Below are positions 28,335-37,312 of a stretch of DNA of 64,000 bases, one piece after another. Source of the stretch: a virus. The stretch's first letter is position 1, and each line of letters starts with the position of its first letter. The notes under the pieces were generated by a model that worked only from the letters and a program-made list of their open reading frames with translations, was not told where the DNA came from and searched no databases. The position numbers and the translations under genes were made by a program. The stretch is from positions 6,698 to 70,697 of IMG/VR virus record IMGVR_UViG_3300030329_006263, one strand, 5' to 3'.

Positions 28335-29645
28335 ATGGCAAAAAAAACTTATATACTAGATACTAGTGTTTATCTAACAGATGCAAATGCATTAACATCT
28401 TTCCAAAACAATGATATTGTTATTCCATTTAAAGTTTTGGAAGAGGTGGACAATCATAAAAAAAGACAAGACGGCGTTGGAACAAACGCTAGAAGCTTTA
28501 TACGAAAGCTAGACTCTTTACGCGATAAGGGCTCACTTCATACGGGCGTTCGAATAGAGAAGGGCAAGGGAATACTTTTTGTAAAGTCTCCCGAAACGAG
28601 CCCATTAGATATGACCGTTGCTGATAATGAAATCATTGTCACCGCTCTTGAAGAAAAAAATAATAATCCTAAGAGAAAAGTAATTGTTGTGTCGAGAGAC
28701 ATAAATATGAGAGTTAAATGTGATGCTCTCGGCTTGATGACAGAGGATTACATTGTTGGGCAGGTTGTAAAAGATACACAGCAGCTTTATGGTGGATTCA
28801 AAACACATTTAGTGGACGATCAAATAATCGATCAATTCTACGCCGGAGAAAAAATATATTTAGAAAAAGAAGATATCACACTCTTTCCAAATCATTATAT
28901 TCTGCTTGTCTCTAGTTCAAATGATAAAAAGACTGCATTAGCAAGGTTTTATGATTATTCTAAACCTCTTAAAAGAATTAACGGAGAATTTAAAAAAGGA
29001 GTTTGGGGAGTTAAGCCAAGAAACAAAGAGCAAAACTTCTCTTTAGACTTACTAATGGATCCAGATGTACAAATTGTTACATTAGTGGGCAAAGCTGGAA
29101 GTGGAAAAACTCTTTTGGCAATTGCCGCAGGATTGGCTCAAGTGGTTGAAAACGATAAAATAACGCAATACAAGAGGCTCATAGTATCTAGACCAATTCA
29201 GCCATTAGGAAAGGACATTGGATATCTTCCAGGTACGATGGAAGAGAAGATGACACCATGGCTAGCACCAATTCAAGACAACTTACGACACTTAATGGGC
29301 AACGACAAAGAAACCCTCAGAATGTATACACAGCAGGGCACAATAGAGATCGAAGCACTAACATATATAAGAGGTCGCTCCATATCAAATGCTTTTATTA
29401 TAATTGATGAGGCTCAGAACTTGACAGCACATGAATTAAAGACTATAATTACAAGAGTAGGAGAAAACACAAAAGTGGTTTTAACCGGAGATATTGATCA
29501 GATCGATAATGTATATGTTGATGAAACATCGAATGGATTAGCATATGCTGTAGAAAAATTTAAAGTTCATGATGTCTCTGGCCACGTCACTCTAGTAAAA
29601 GGCGAGCGATCAAAGGTCGCAACACTAGCAGCAAAAATTCTTTAA
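28335..29645 (+). CDS. phoH: PIN domain-PhoH-like ATPase
   Basis: The 436-residue protein is a PhoH2-type fusion. An N-terminal PIN nuclease domain opens with YILDTSVYLTDANAL, with acidic residues further on (MTVADNEIIVTAL, VVSRDINMRVKC). A C-terminal PhoH ATPase has Walker A VGKAGSGKT near residue 248 and Walker B AFIIIDEAQNL near 354. PhoH2 proteins of bacteria are reported RNA helicase/RNases; phoH is widespread in marine phages and is used as a marker gene there. The gene is divergent from the exported-protein pair and starts a new + strand unit. Confidence 0.9.
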   Translation: MAKKTYILDTSVYLTDANALTSFQNNDIVIPFKVLEEVDNHKKRQDGVGTNARSFIRKLDSLRDKGSLHTGVRIEKGKGILFVKSPETSPLDMTVADNEIIVTALEEKNNNPKRKVIVVSRDINMRVKCDALGLMTEDYIVGQVVKDTQQLYGGFKTHLVDDQIIDQFYAGEKIYLEKEDITLFPNHYILLVSSSNDKKTALARFYDYSKPLKRINGEFKKGVWGVKPRNKEQNFSLDLLMDPDVQIVTLVGKAGSGKTLLAIAAGLAQVVENDKITQYKRLIVSRPIQPLGKDIGYLPGTMEEKMTPWLAPIQDNLRHLMGNDKETLRMYTQQGTIEIEALTYIRGRSISNAFIIIDEAQNLTAHELKTIITRVGENTKVVLTGDIDQIDNVYVDETSNGLAYAVEKFKVHDVSGHVTLVKGERSKVATLAAKIL

Positions 29646-29652
29646 AAAAATA

Positions 29653-29681
29653 TTGACAAATAAAATATAATAGTATATTAT
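29653..29681 (+). promoter_or_regulatory. Possible sigma-70-type promoter
   Basis: TTGACA at 29653-29658 with TATTAT 17 bases later at 29676-29681, the same pair and spacing as at 13644. A TATAAT at 29666-29671 overlaps the spacer and confuses the assignment. The ribosome binding site AAAAGGAG follows at once, so the true start site is uncertain. Confidence 0.4.
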
Positions 29682-29699
29682 TGAAAAGGAGAATATAAT

Positions 29700-30104
29700 A
29701 TGAGTATTAATTTATTCAAAATTTTAAGCAACGTAAAGGAGAATGCCACTAGATATTGTCTAGGGTTAATTTTTCTTGTTTTTGGGTTGAACGGGTTTTT
29801 TAACTTTTTTTCAACATCAACACCACCGCAAGATGCACATGCATTTTTGGGTGGCTTGGCCGCAGCGCCGTATTTCTTTCCCCTTCTGAAAGGCTTAGAG
29901 GCGCTCTGCGGCTTAGGTTTATTGTTGGGTCGACATGTCAAGCTAGCCCTCGTTGCGTTGGCACCAATTGTCGTTAATGTGGTGTTATTTCATGCATTTT
30001 TTGATCTAAGTGTTAATTCTGTAGTTGTACCTGCAGTTGTAGTATTGCTTTATGTACAACTTCTATGGAAGCACAAAGAAGATCTAAAGGTATTGGTGGA
30101 CTAA
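29700..30104 (+). CDS. DoxX-like integral membrane protein
   Basis: The 134-residue protein has four hydrophobic helices. Its opening, RYCLGLIFLVFGLNGFFNFF, and the later FPLLKGLEALCGLGLLLGR match the DoxX family pattern (R..LGxxFxxxGxxKF and a second-helix E). DoxX proteins are small membrane proteins linked to redox and sulfur chemistry, with poorly known activity. The gene looks more GC-rich than its neighbours in its central part, consistent with acquisition from a host. It has its own promoter-like sequence and strong AAAAGGAG site. Confidence 0.8.
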   Translation: MSINLFKILSNVKENATRYCLGLIFLVFGLNGFFNFFSTSTPPQDAHAFLGGLAAAPYFFPLLKGLEALCGLGLLLGRHVKLALVALAPIVVNVVLFHAFFDLSVNSVVVPAVVVLLYVQLLWKHKEDLKVLVD

Positions 30105-30105
30105 T

Positions 30106-30369
30106 ATGGACATTAATGATAATCCCGATCTTCTTAAACCAGTGGAAAAGTCTAATGAGCTAAAAGAGTGGCTAGTTGATTATGTTGGAAATACAGTTGA
30201 TCCTGAAAATGGAGAAGTTAACGTAGAAATGATTATAAAAGTGGTTGCGGAACAGTTTCCAGAATTCCTTTTAGCTGTCGCTGAAGAAAATTTTATTCGA
30301 GGCTATCAGCAAGCGATATATGATTTTGATGAAGGAGAAAAGCTAATGAAAAAGGATGGCATTATTTAG
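30106..30369 (+). CDS. Small acidic protein conserved in T4-like marine phages
   Basis: This 87-residue acidic, helical protein contains NGEVNVEMIIKVVAEQFPEFLLAVAEENFIRGYQQA. The EFLxxVAEENxxRGYxQA segment is familiar from marine myoviruses, but no function is known to me. It sits between the DoxX-like and zincin genes with one-base gaps, suggesting an operon. Confidence 0.7.
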   Translation: MDINDNPDLLKPVEKSNELKEWLVDYVGNTVDPENGEVNVEMIIKVVAEQFPEFLLAVAEENFIRGYQQAIYDFDEGEKLMKKDGII

Positions 30370-31062
30370 ATGAGAGATTACATTATTGAAAGTAGTAATC
30401 AAGCAAAAAGAAATAGTCGAGAACGACATATTTATGGGGATAAGCTGGTCTTCTTAAAGGACCAGCTTCCCTATAATTTTGATCTTCAACATGTTTTAGA
30501 TACAATTGAGGAGCTTATTCCTAAAAGTTTTTTCGAAAATATCGATGCGATATACGTAGGAAACTTTAGAGATCTAGATAGTGGCGATACACCTTTTAAT
30601 GCAAAATATAAAGATGGTGCCTTATATATAACAAACAATCAAGAAAATGAGAATGATATGGTAGATGATATTATTCATGAAGTTGCTCACGCTGTTGAAG
30701 AACGTTATAATGAAGCCATCTATTCTGATAATGAATTAAAAAGAGAATTTCTTTCGAAACGAAAATTTCTTTATGATATTCTAGAACAAGAAGGATATGA
30801 ACCAGATCCAGCCAAATTTAATGATACTGAATATAATAAATATTTTGATTATTATTTATACAACATCGTTGAATATCCGACTTTAGAGAGTTTCATCGTT
30901 GGTTTATTTTATTCTCCGTATGCTGTAACAAGCATTAACGAGTACTTTGCTAATGGTTTTGAGAATTATTTTCTTAGAGATGTGAACTATTTAAAGAGTA
31001 TAAGTCCTGTATTATATAATAAAATTAATAATATAGTAGAAGATTTAGAATATGAAAATTAA
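30370..31062 (+). CDS. Zincin-like metallopeptidase
   Basis: The 230-residue protein contains IIHEVAHAVEE (HExxH, His103/Glu104/His107) and, further on, NEYFANGFENYF, whose Glu is a candidate third zinc ligand, as in gluzincins of the anthrax lethal factor/Mop type. No signal peptide is present. Marine phages carry related peptidases of unknown target. A perfect 9-base inverted repeat (30442-30468) lies within its 5' coding part. Confidence 0.75.
   Translation: MRDYIIESSNQAKRNSRERHIYGDKLVFLKDQLPYNFDLQHVLDTIEELIPKSFFENIDAIYVGNFRDLDSGDTPFNAKYKDGALYITNNQENENDMVDDIIHEVAHAVEERYNEAIYSDNELKREFLSKRKFLYDILEQEGYEPDPAKFNDTEYNKYFDYYLYNIVEYPTLESFIVGLFYSPYAVTSINEYFANGFENYFLRDVNYLKSISPVLYNKINNIVEDLEYEN
30442..30468. 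repeat. Perfect 9-bp inverted repeat inside the zincin gene
   Basis: AAGCTGGTC (30442-30450) and GACCAGCTT (30460-30468) are exact reverse complements separated by 9 bases. The hairpin is strong for this AT-rich DNA but is not followed by a T-run, so it is not a clear terminator. Confidence 0.6.
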
Positions 31063-31073
31063 GGAGAAACAAA

Positions 31074-31448
31074 GTGCAAATTAAATTTTTAGATGATACA
31101 ACTGTTACAGTCACAGTAAAACTAGCTTGGGAAGATAAACGCCCTGCAAATCCTGTAGTTGTGAGAAAAGAATCTGTTGTTGCTGATTTTTCTGCAGAAA
31201 ATCCCTTATATATCGTTAAAGATATCAAAGGCCCCAGTAAAATTTGTAATTTTAGAAGAGAGGAAGATTCTCGCGGGGAGTGGACTTTAAGAGTTGAAAA
31301 GAAAAGAAAAACAACAGCTAAGAAAACAACAGCTAAGAAAACAACAGCAACAGCTAAGAAAACAACAGCAACGGCTAAGAAAACAACAGCTAAAAAGGCT
31401 GCTATAGCTAAACCCGTATCCGCAGAAGCTAACAAGAAAGAGGTATAG
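31074..31448 (+). CDS. Protein with histone H1-like (Lys/Thr/Ala) C-terminal repeats
   Basis: The GTG at 31074 follows AAGGAGAAA. The 124-residue protein has a beta-rich N-terminal domain (about 1-75). The tail is built of AKKTT and ATAKKTT repeats (about 78-115), like the DNA-binding tails of histone H1 and bacterial HU/HctB-like proteins. A role in nucleic acid binding or condensation is likely. It sits just before the nuclease gene, one base after its stop. Confidence 0.75.
   Translation: MQIKFLDDTTVTVTVKLAWEDKRPANPVVVRKESVVADFSAENPLYIVKDIKGPSKICNFRREEDSRGEWTLRVEKKRKTTAKKTTAKKTTATAKKTTATAKKTTAKKAAIAKPVSAEANKKEV
31300..31400 (+). repeat. In-frame tandem repeats encoding AKKTT units
   Basis: Short units of the form ACAGCTAAGAAAACA are repeated about five to six times with small insertions (an extra ACAGCA). 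They encode the Lys/Thr/Ala tail of the 31074 protein and probably vary in copy number. Confidence 0.75.
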
Positions 31449-32225
31449 ATGCCACACATTTCCTTTTCAGAATTAAAAATATGGAATGATTGCCCTTGGA
31501 AACACAAATTAGTCTATTTGGATAAGATTGCTGGCTTTAAAGGAAATGAACATACCGCTTTTGGTACTGCAATGCACTCCACGTGTGAACAATTGGTGGA
31601 AAATAATATCTCTAATGCAAAGGACTATTTTCAAAAAGAGTTCCTAAAAGAATTAAAAAATCTACCAGAAGACTTAGAACTAAATAAAAAATTAGTTAGT
31701 GATATGCGCACTCAAGGGGTAACGTTGGTTGATCACGTGCTTCCTGCAATAAAAGAATATTTTGGCAAATATACTCTTGTTTCTGTTGAAGAAAAACTGT
31801 TCGAACCAATTGAAGATTTTGAAGGATACAACTTTAAAGGATTTGTGGATTTAGTTGTTAAAACTTCGGATGGAAAGAGTCATATTATAGATTGGAAAAC
31901 CTGTTCTTGGGGATGGGACACCAGAAGAAAATCTGAAAAAATGACAACTTACCAATTAACACTCTATAAACACTTCTTTGGATTAAAACACAATATAGAT
32001 CCTAAAAACCTAGAGACTCATTTTGCGCTTTTGAAAAGAACTGCAAAGAAAAATAATGTTGAATTTTTTAGAGTTACAAGTGGAAATAAAAAAACTGAAA
32101 ATGCACTTAAATTATTGAATAAAGCCCTCTATAATGTAGATAATAAGAAGCATATTAAAAATCGCCTTTCTTGCCATGGCAAATTTGGCGCATGCGAATT
32201 TTATAATACACAACATTGTAGATAA
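31449..32225 (+). CDS. PD-(D/E)XK exonuclease with probable iron-sulfur staple (Cas4/AddB-like)
   Basis: The 258-residue protein starts HISFSELKIWNDCPWKHKL, like RecB/Cas4-family nucleases. It has FGTAMHS, GFVDLV and IIDWKT, the last giving the catalytic D-x-K. Cys15 plus three C-terminal Cys (242, 249, 257) are spaced like the four ligands of the [4Fe-4S] cluster in Cas4 and AddB. Related exonucleases occur in T4-like marine phages and probably act in recombination or DNA end processing. No cas genes or CRISPR array are present. Confidence 0.85.
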   Translation: MPHISFSELKIWNDCPWKHKLVYLDKIAGFKGNEHTAFGTAMHSTCEQLVENNISNAKDYFQKEFLKELKNLPEDLELNKKLVSDMRTQGVTLVDHVLPAIKEYFGKYTLVSVEEKLFEPIEDFEGYNFKGFVDLVVKTSDGKSHIIDWKTCSWGWDTRRKSEKMTTYQLTLYKHFFGLKHNIDPKNLETHFALLKRTAKKNNVEFFRVTSGNKKTENALKLLNKALYNVDNKKHIKNRLSCHGKFGACEFYNTQHCR

Positions 32226-32234
32226 GGGGAAACC

Positions 32235-33503
32235 TTGGAAAATCAAAAGAAGATCAAAGTCCTAACACTTAGTGACATGCCTTTTGCTCCATCCGGAGTG
32301 GGAACACAAACAAAATATATGATTGAGGCTATGCTAAAAACTGGAAAATATAAATTTTTTAGTTTAGGCGGTGCAATAAAACATGAAAACTACCAGCCAA
32401 TAAAAACTGAAGAATGGGGTGACGATTGGATCACGATGCCAGTTAAAGGCTATGGAAATCCTGATTTAATTCGTTCTATTATTAGACAAGAGAAACCTGA
32501 TATTCTTTGGTTTATGACTGATCCTAGATTTTGGGGATGGTTGTGGGAAATGGAAAACGAGATTAGACCATTAATACCTATGGTTTACTACCATGTTTGG
32601 GATAACAAACCCTATCCCACATATAATAAAAAATGGTATGATTCTAATGATTTTATTGCATGCATTTCTAAAGTGACGCATGATGTTGTAAAAAATGTCA
32701 CTCCAGATGTTAAGTCTATTTATTTACCGCACGCAGTTGATTCTAAAGTGTTTACAAAGCATGACGAAGAAGATGTTATAGAGTTTACCAAAAGTTCTTT
32801 TGGTGATAAATATGATGAGAATAAATTTATCTTTTTCTGGAACAATAGGAATGCAAGAAGAAAACAAAGTGGAAGTTTATTGTTTTGGTTTAAGACGTTC
32901 TTGGATAAAGTTGGGCACGATAAAGCTACTTTAATAATGCATACCGAAGTGCACGACCCTCATGGCCAAGATCTAGAGGCTATAGTCGAGAATTTGGGCT
33001 TGACAAACAAAGAAGTGCTTTTTTCACGCACTAAAGTCGACCCTACAGTATTATCATTAATGTATAATATGGCAGACTGTACAATTAACATTTCTGATGC
33101 TGAAGGTTTTGGATTAGCAACTTTAGAATCTCTATCATGCGAAACTCCAATTCTTGTAAATATGACCGGTGGCTTACAAGAACAAGTGACAGACGGAAAA
33201 GAATGGTTTGGAGTTGGCTTAGAACCAACGTCAAAAGCTATTATAGGTTCACAAGAAATTCCATTTATTTATGAAGATCGCTTATCTGAGGAAGCTGTTG
33301 TTGGTGCAATGTTAAAAATATATAACATGACAAAAGAAGAGAGAAAAGAGCTAGGAAGAAAGGGCAGAGAGCATGTCATGAAAAATTATAATTTTGAAAA
33401 CTTCTGTGAATCATGGGATAAAACACTTACGATGATACATGAAGAGATGGGCTCGTGGGGCAACAGGCGAGGATATAAAACTTGGGAGTTGAAGGAATTA
33501 TAA
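32235..33503 (+). CDS. Glycosyltransferase, GT-B fold (family 4-like)
   Basis: The start is a TTG at 32235 preceded by AAGGGGA. The 422-residue protein begins KIKVLTLSDMPFAPSGVGTQ, the glycine-rich acceptor loop of GT4 enzymes. It ends with the donor-site pattern NISDAEGFGLATLESLSCETPILV (E-x7-E), followed by VTDGKEWFGV. It transfers a sugar from a nucleotide-sugar donor; the acceptor is unknown. It opens the large glycan cluster, and its stop overlaps the next start (TAATG). Confidence 0.85.
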   Translation: MENQKKIKVLTLSDMPFAPSGVGTQTKYMIEAMLKTGKYKFFSLGGAIKHENYQPIKTEEWGDDWITMPVKGYGNPDLIRSIIRQEKPDILWFMTDPRFWGWLWEMENEIRPLIPMVYYHVWDNKPYPTYNKKWYDSNDFIACISKVTHDVVKNVTPDVKSIYLPHAVDSKVFTKHDEEDVIEFTKSSFGDKYDENKFIFFWNNRNARRKQSGSLLFWFKTFLDKVGHDKATLIMHTEVHDPHGQDLEAIVENLGLTNKEVLFSRTKVDPTVLSLMYNMADCTINISDAEGFGLATLESLSCETPILVNMTGGLQEQVTDGKEWFGVGLEPTSKAIIGSQEIPFIYEDRLSEEAVVGAMLKIYNMTKEERKELGRKGREHVMKNYNFENFCESWDKTLTMIHEEMGSWGNRRGYKTWELKEL

Positions 33504-34762
33504 TGAAGAAAAAAGTAATAGTCAGGGGACCAGTTTTAACGCGGTCAGGTTATGGCGAACATGCAAGATTTGTTTTGAGATCTTTGAGACAAGTAGAAGA
33601 TCAGTTAGATATTTATATTCACCCTGTTCCATGGGGAAAAACCGGATGGATTTATGAGGACAATGAAGAAAGAAGGTGGTTTGACGATTTAATTAAAAAA
33701 ACTGCAATCTACCAAAATCAATCTCAAGGAAAACCTCATTTTGATATGAGCATACAAGTGACAATACCTAATGAGTGGCAAAAGATGGCCCCTGTCAACA
33801 TTGGCGTAACTGCAGGTATTGAAACTAATAGAGTGGCTCCTGTGTGGCTTGAGAAGGCCAACATGATGGATAAGGTTATAACTATCTCTGAACACTCAAA
33901 ATATTCTTTTATGAATACAGTTTATGAAGGAATTGATAAACATACAGGCCTAAAAGCAGTACTGAAATGCCGCAAGGAGATTGAAATTGTACATTACCCA
34001 GTTAAAAACTTCGAAGAAGTTGATCTAAATTTAAATTTAAGCACTGATTTTAATTTTTTAGCGGTTGCTCAATGGGGCCCAAGAAAAAATTTAGAGAATA
34101 CTATTAAATGGTTTGTTGAAGAATTTATCGACAACCCAAATGTTGGACTAGTAGTCAAAGCCTTTATGCAAGGCAACTCTATTAGAGATAGGCATGAATT
34201 AACAAAAAGATTTACAAATTTTTTAAAGCAGTATGAAAATAGAAAATGCAAGATTTATCTTCTCCATGGAGACATGAAAGATCAAGAAATGCACTCTCTT
34301 TATAAACACCCCAAGATTAAAGCGCTGGTTTCTTTGACTCACGGTGAAGGCTTTGGTTTACCCCTTTTTGAGGCTGCTTATTCTGGACTTCCAGTACTGG
34401 CTCCTGAGTGGAGTGGTCACATAGATTTTCTTTGTGCACCAAAAAAGAATAAAAAAACTGGTAACGAAAAACTTAAGCCTCATTTTGCTAGAATTGACTA
34501 CGATTTATCTCCTATTCCAGAACATGCAGTTTGGGAGGGAGTTTTAGAAAAGGGATCTTTATGGTGCTATCCAAAACAAGGTTCATATAAAATGAAGCTT
34601 CGAGAGGTTTATAAAGAGTATGGCAGATTTAAGAAGCAAGCAAAAGACCTACAGAAGTGGGTGGCAGAAAATTTTGAAGAGAAAAAACAATATGAGAAGT
34701 TTTTCTCTTTTATAAATCCTGGGGGTGAGAGTGACGTCTCAAGCGACATTATTATATTATAA
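33503..34762 (+). CDS. Glycosyltransferase, GT-B fold (family 4-like)
   Basis: This 419-residue protein has VIVRGPVLTRSGYGEHAR at the N-terminus and LVSLTHGEGFGLPLFEAAYS in the donor site (E-x7-E), a clear second GT4 enzyme. I used the ATG at 33503, which overlaps the preceding stop, instead of the upstream ATG at 33482 inside the neighbour. It probably adds the next sugar in the same chain. The C-terminus overlaps the following gene by about 30 bases. Confidence 0.85.
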   Translation: MKKKVIVRGPVLTRSGYGEHARFVLRSLRQVEDQLDIYIHPVPWGKTGWIYEDNEERRWFDDLIKKTAIYQNQSQGKPHFDMSIQVTIPNEWQKMAPVNIGVTAGIETNRVAPVWLEKANMMDKVITISEHSKYSFMNTVYEGIDKHTGLKAVLKCRKEIEIVHYPVKNFEEVDLNLNLSTDFNFLAVAQWGPRKNLENTIKWFVEEFIDNPNVGLVVKAFMQGNSIRDRHELTKRFTNFLKQYENRKCKIYLLHGDMKDQEMHSLYKHPKIKALVSLTHGEGFGLPLFEAAYSGLPVLAPEWSGHIDFLCAPKKNKKTGNEKLKPHFARIDYDLSPIPEHAVWEGVLEKGSLWCYPKQGSYKMKLREVYKEYGRFKKQAKDLQKWVAENFEEKKQYEKFFSFINPGGESDVSSDIIIL

Positions 34763-35801
34763 TTGCAACTTGTTTGAAAATGAAGATTTTGTTATAACAA
34801 ATAAATTTTTTGTCGAACAAGAAGAATTATTATGTAAAAATTACACACCAACAGAATCTGTTTTTAAAAAAATATCTGTTAAATATAGCTGTGAATGGAT
34901 TCAGAGCGACATGTGGGATGTTAATTTATCGGCGGTTTTAATACCTATTAAAGATAATAAAGAATTAATAAAATTTACTATTTCCAATTTGAAAGAAAAC
35001 GATATACATAAAAATTCTAATATTATAATAATTGACGACCGGTCCGAAGAAAATATTAAATCAATTGCCCTTGAAAATAACTTATCGTATTTAAGAGTTG
35101 ATAATGACAAAGGATTTAATTTTTCTATGTTAAATAACATAGCAGCAAAAATTTGTTATGAACTTGGCGTTAAAGATATTATTCTTTGGAACTCTGATCT
35201 GTGGTGTGTTAAGAAAGAATGGTTTTTGTTGCTTTTAGAGAAGCATAGAAATGAGCACTCCACAATATCTGGATCAAAACTAGTTTACCCTCCTTCTGAA
35301 ATGTCTTTAAATGAAGAAGAAGATACAGAAAACATCAGATCGTTCTTCCCTAACATGATTAATGGCAGATGGAGGGAAACAATACAATTTGGTGGATCTG
35401 GGTGGTTCACCATGGAGCCACGCACAAGTCCGGTATCCATTTCTCCAATACATTGTTTTAGATTTTGTGATATCACAGACAATAGAGTTAATTGTGATAA
35501 AGGAGAAAGTTTTGTGACAGGAGCTTTACAAGTTATAGATTTAAAATGGTTTATAGATGCGGGCGGCTTAAATCCAAGTTTATCAAAAAATTTTCAAGAC
35601 GTTGATATATGCTTAAAGGCCATAAAAAACAATAAGAAGATATTTTATTTTGGAAAAAACATGTATTTTTATCACGATGAATCAGCCTCTTTAGCCAAGG
35701 GGGGCAAACATGATGATCAGCTTTTTTCTGATCATGTTTTATTTGGTAAGATATGGAATAAACATATATACAAATTAGTTTTGGGTATTGATAAATTTTA
35801 G
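34731..35801 (+). CDS. Glycosyltransferase, GT-A fold (family 2-like)
   Basis: The 356-residue product opens at a GTG (34731; another at 34725) with TSQATLLYYNCNLFENEDF. The GT2 core follows: AVLIPIKDNKELIKFTISNL, NIIIIDDRSEE, a DxD-like pocket around ILWNSDLW, and later a predicted catalytic region with QDVDICLKA. It overlaps the preceding glycosyltransferase. The sugar and acceptor are not readable. Confidence 0.8.
   Translation: MTSQATLLYYNCNLFENEDFVITNKFFVEQEELLCKNYTPTESVFKKISVKYSCEWIQSDMWDVNLSAVLIPIKDNKELIKFTISNLKENDIHKNSNIIIIDDRSEENIKSIALENNLSYLRVDNDKGFNFSMLNNIAAKICYELGVKDIILWNSDLWCVKKEWFLLLLEKHRNEHSTISGSKLVYPPSEMSLNEEEDTENIRSFFPNMINGRWRETIQFGGSGWFTMEPRTSPVSISPIHCFRFCDITDNRVNCDKGESFVTGALQVIDLKWFIDAGGLNPSLSKNFQDVDICLKAIKNNKKIFYFGKNMYFYHDESASLAKGGKHDDQLFSDHVLFGKIWNKHIYKLVLGIDKF
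35713..35735. repeat. 8-bp inverted repeat with T-rich loop near the end of the GT2 gene
   Basis: ATGATCAG (35713-35720) and CTGATCAT (35728-35735) are exact reverse complements around a T-rich 7-base loop. The hairpin is followed by GTTTT but lies inside the coding frame, so it may only weakly attenuate transcription. Confidence 0.5.
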
Positions 35802-35867
35802 TTTTATAATAAAAAAGAAAAGAAAAAAGTTGTGGAATGGGAATATTGCTGGGATAATTTTTTAATT

Positions 35868-36404
35868 ATGGATTTGTCACATTATAAGCTTTTTAAATTA
35901 AATAAATTTTTTGATCATCGTGGTTATTTCTTCGAAAATTTTTCAAAGAATCTTTACGAAGTCTTTAAAGAGGAGAATATTTCTTTTGTACAAGACAACA
36001 CCTCCTTCTCCAAAAAAGGAACTATTCGTGGACTACATTATCAGTGGGACGACCCAATGGGTAAATTAATTCAAGTACTCAAGGGAGAGATAGTTGATTA
36101 TATAGTGGACATTAGAGCAAATTCCTCTCAATTTGGCAAAGTTTATGACTTTAGATTAACAGAAGAAGACGAATATATACTCTGGGTACCTCCTGGCTAT
36201 GCACACGGTTTTGAGGCAAAAAAAGATTCCATTGTTCAATATAAATGCTCATCTTTCTATAATCCATATGGCGAAGGGGGGATTAACTTCTTTGATAAAG
36301 ATTTAAACATTTCAAGAAAAGGTGATAAAATAATACCAATAATGTCGGAAAAAGATACAAAAGCGCAAACGTTTGCTGAATACAAATCAAATCCGAAGTT
36401 TTAA
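35868..36404 (+). CDS. rmlC: dTDP-4-dehydrorhamnose 3,5-epimerase-like protein
   Basis: The 178-residue product contains the RmlC signature: FFDHRGYFFENF, FVQDNTSFSKKGTIRGLHYQ with the catalytic His, and WVPPGYAHGF. It epimerises dTDP-4-keto-6-deoxyglucose at C3 and C5. Length matches the family (about 180). The ATG at 35868 gives a typical N-terminus; a GTG at 35832 would add 12 residues. It is followed by the matching dehydratase and reductase-like genes. Confidence 0.85.
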   Translation: MDLSHYKLFKLNKFFDHRGYFFENFSKNLYEVFKEENISFVQDNTSFSKKGTIRGLHYQWDDPMGKLIQVLKGEIVDYIVDIRANSSQFGKVYDFRLTEEDEYILWVPPGYAHGFEAKKDSIVQYKCSSFYNPYGEGGINFFDKDLNISRKGDKIIPIMSEKDTKAQTFAEYKSNPKF

Positions 36405-36424
36405 TTTATCTTATCGAGGTCTTA

Positions 36425-37312
36425 ATGAAAATTCTTGTTACAGGTGGTCGCGGCTTTATTGGAAGCCACTTTGTTGAAATGGCTTTAGAAAAAGGTCACA
36501 CTGTCATAGATTATGACAAAATGGGTTACGCCTCAAATAAACATTTACCTTGGGACAATCACGAGAGATATTCTTTTGAAAAAGTTGATATATCAGAAGT
36601 GGAGTATATTCCATCCTGTGATATCATTGTAAACTTTGCCGCAGAAAGTCACGTAGACAATTCTATCAAAAGTTCCGAGGTTTTTGTTAAAAGTAATATT
36701 CTTGGGGTTTATAACCTTCTTGAACTTGTTAAAGGTAAACCCTCCTATGACCGTCCTTTGTTTTTTCATATTAGTACTGATGAGGTTTATGGAGATACTT
36801 TAGATGGCTCTTTCACTGAAAAGGATATTTTAAAGCCATCAAACCCCTATTCAGCAACAAAAGCCTCTGCAGAGATGTTAGTTTTGTCTTATGCAAGAAC
36901 TTATGATATCGAATACATGATTACTAGAAGTAGCAACAACTATGGTGAAAGGCAATTCGAAGAAAAACTAATTCCCAAATGTATCTCTTCTATCCAAAGT
37001 GGCAAATCAATTCCAATTCATGGCGATGGTAGCTATGTTAGAGATTGGACTTATGTTAGAGATAATGTAAGCGCTATTTTTGCTCTTATTGAAAGTGGAT
37101 GCAAAAATGATATTTTCAATATTGCAGCGGAAAATCATATGACCAACTTACAAGTCGCAGAGCAAGTGATTGATTGGCTTGGTGAAGGTAAATATGAGTT
37201 TGTTGAAAATCGTTGGGGCCAAGACCTTCGCTATTCAGTTTCATCTGCAAAGTTGAGAGAGAAAACAGGATGGAAACCTGTTTATGAGAGCGGCCTACAC
37301 AAGTGGTTTTAA
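36425..37312 (+). CDS. rmlB: NAD-dependent sugar-nucleotide dehydratase/epimerase (RmlB-like)
   Basis: The 295-residue protein has the extended short-chain dehydrogenase pattern: GGRGFIGSHF, VNFAAESHVDNSI, STDEVYGDT (with the Asp-Glu typical of dTDP-glucose 4,6-dehydratase), and NPYSATKASAE (Tyr-x3-Lys). It removes water from dTDP-glucose. It is about 40-50 residues shorter than usual RmlB at the C-terminus. No RmlA (glucose-1-phosphate thymidylyltransferase) is found nearby, so the host must supply dTDP-glucose. Confidence 0.85.
   Translation: MKILVTGGRGFIGSHFVEMALEKGHTVIDYDKMGYASNKHLPWDNHERYSFEKVDISEVEYIPSCDIIVNFAAESHVDNSIKSSEVFVKSNILGVYNLLELVKGKPSYDRPLFFHISTDEVYGDTLDGSFTEKDILKPSNPYSATKASAEMLVLSYARTYDIEYMITRSSNNYGERQFEEKLIPKCISSIQSGKSIPIHGDGSYVRDWTYVRDNVSAIFALIESGCKNDIFNIAAENHMTNLQVAEQVIDWLGEGKYEFVENRWGQDLRYSVSSAKLREKTGWKPVYESGLHKWF

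Noticed and set aside
31449-32225. Evidence of a CRISPR-Cas system from the Cas4-like gene
   Set aside because: No repeats with spacers and no other cas genes are present; phage T4-like exonucleases have the same fold.
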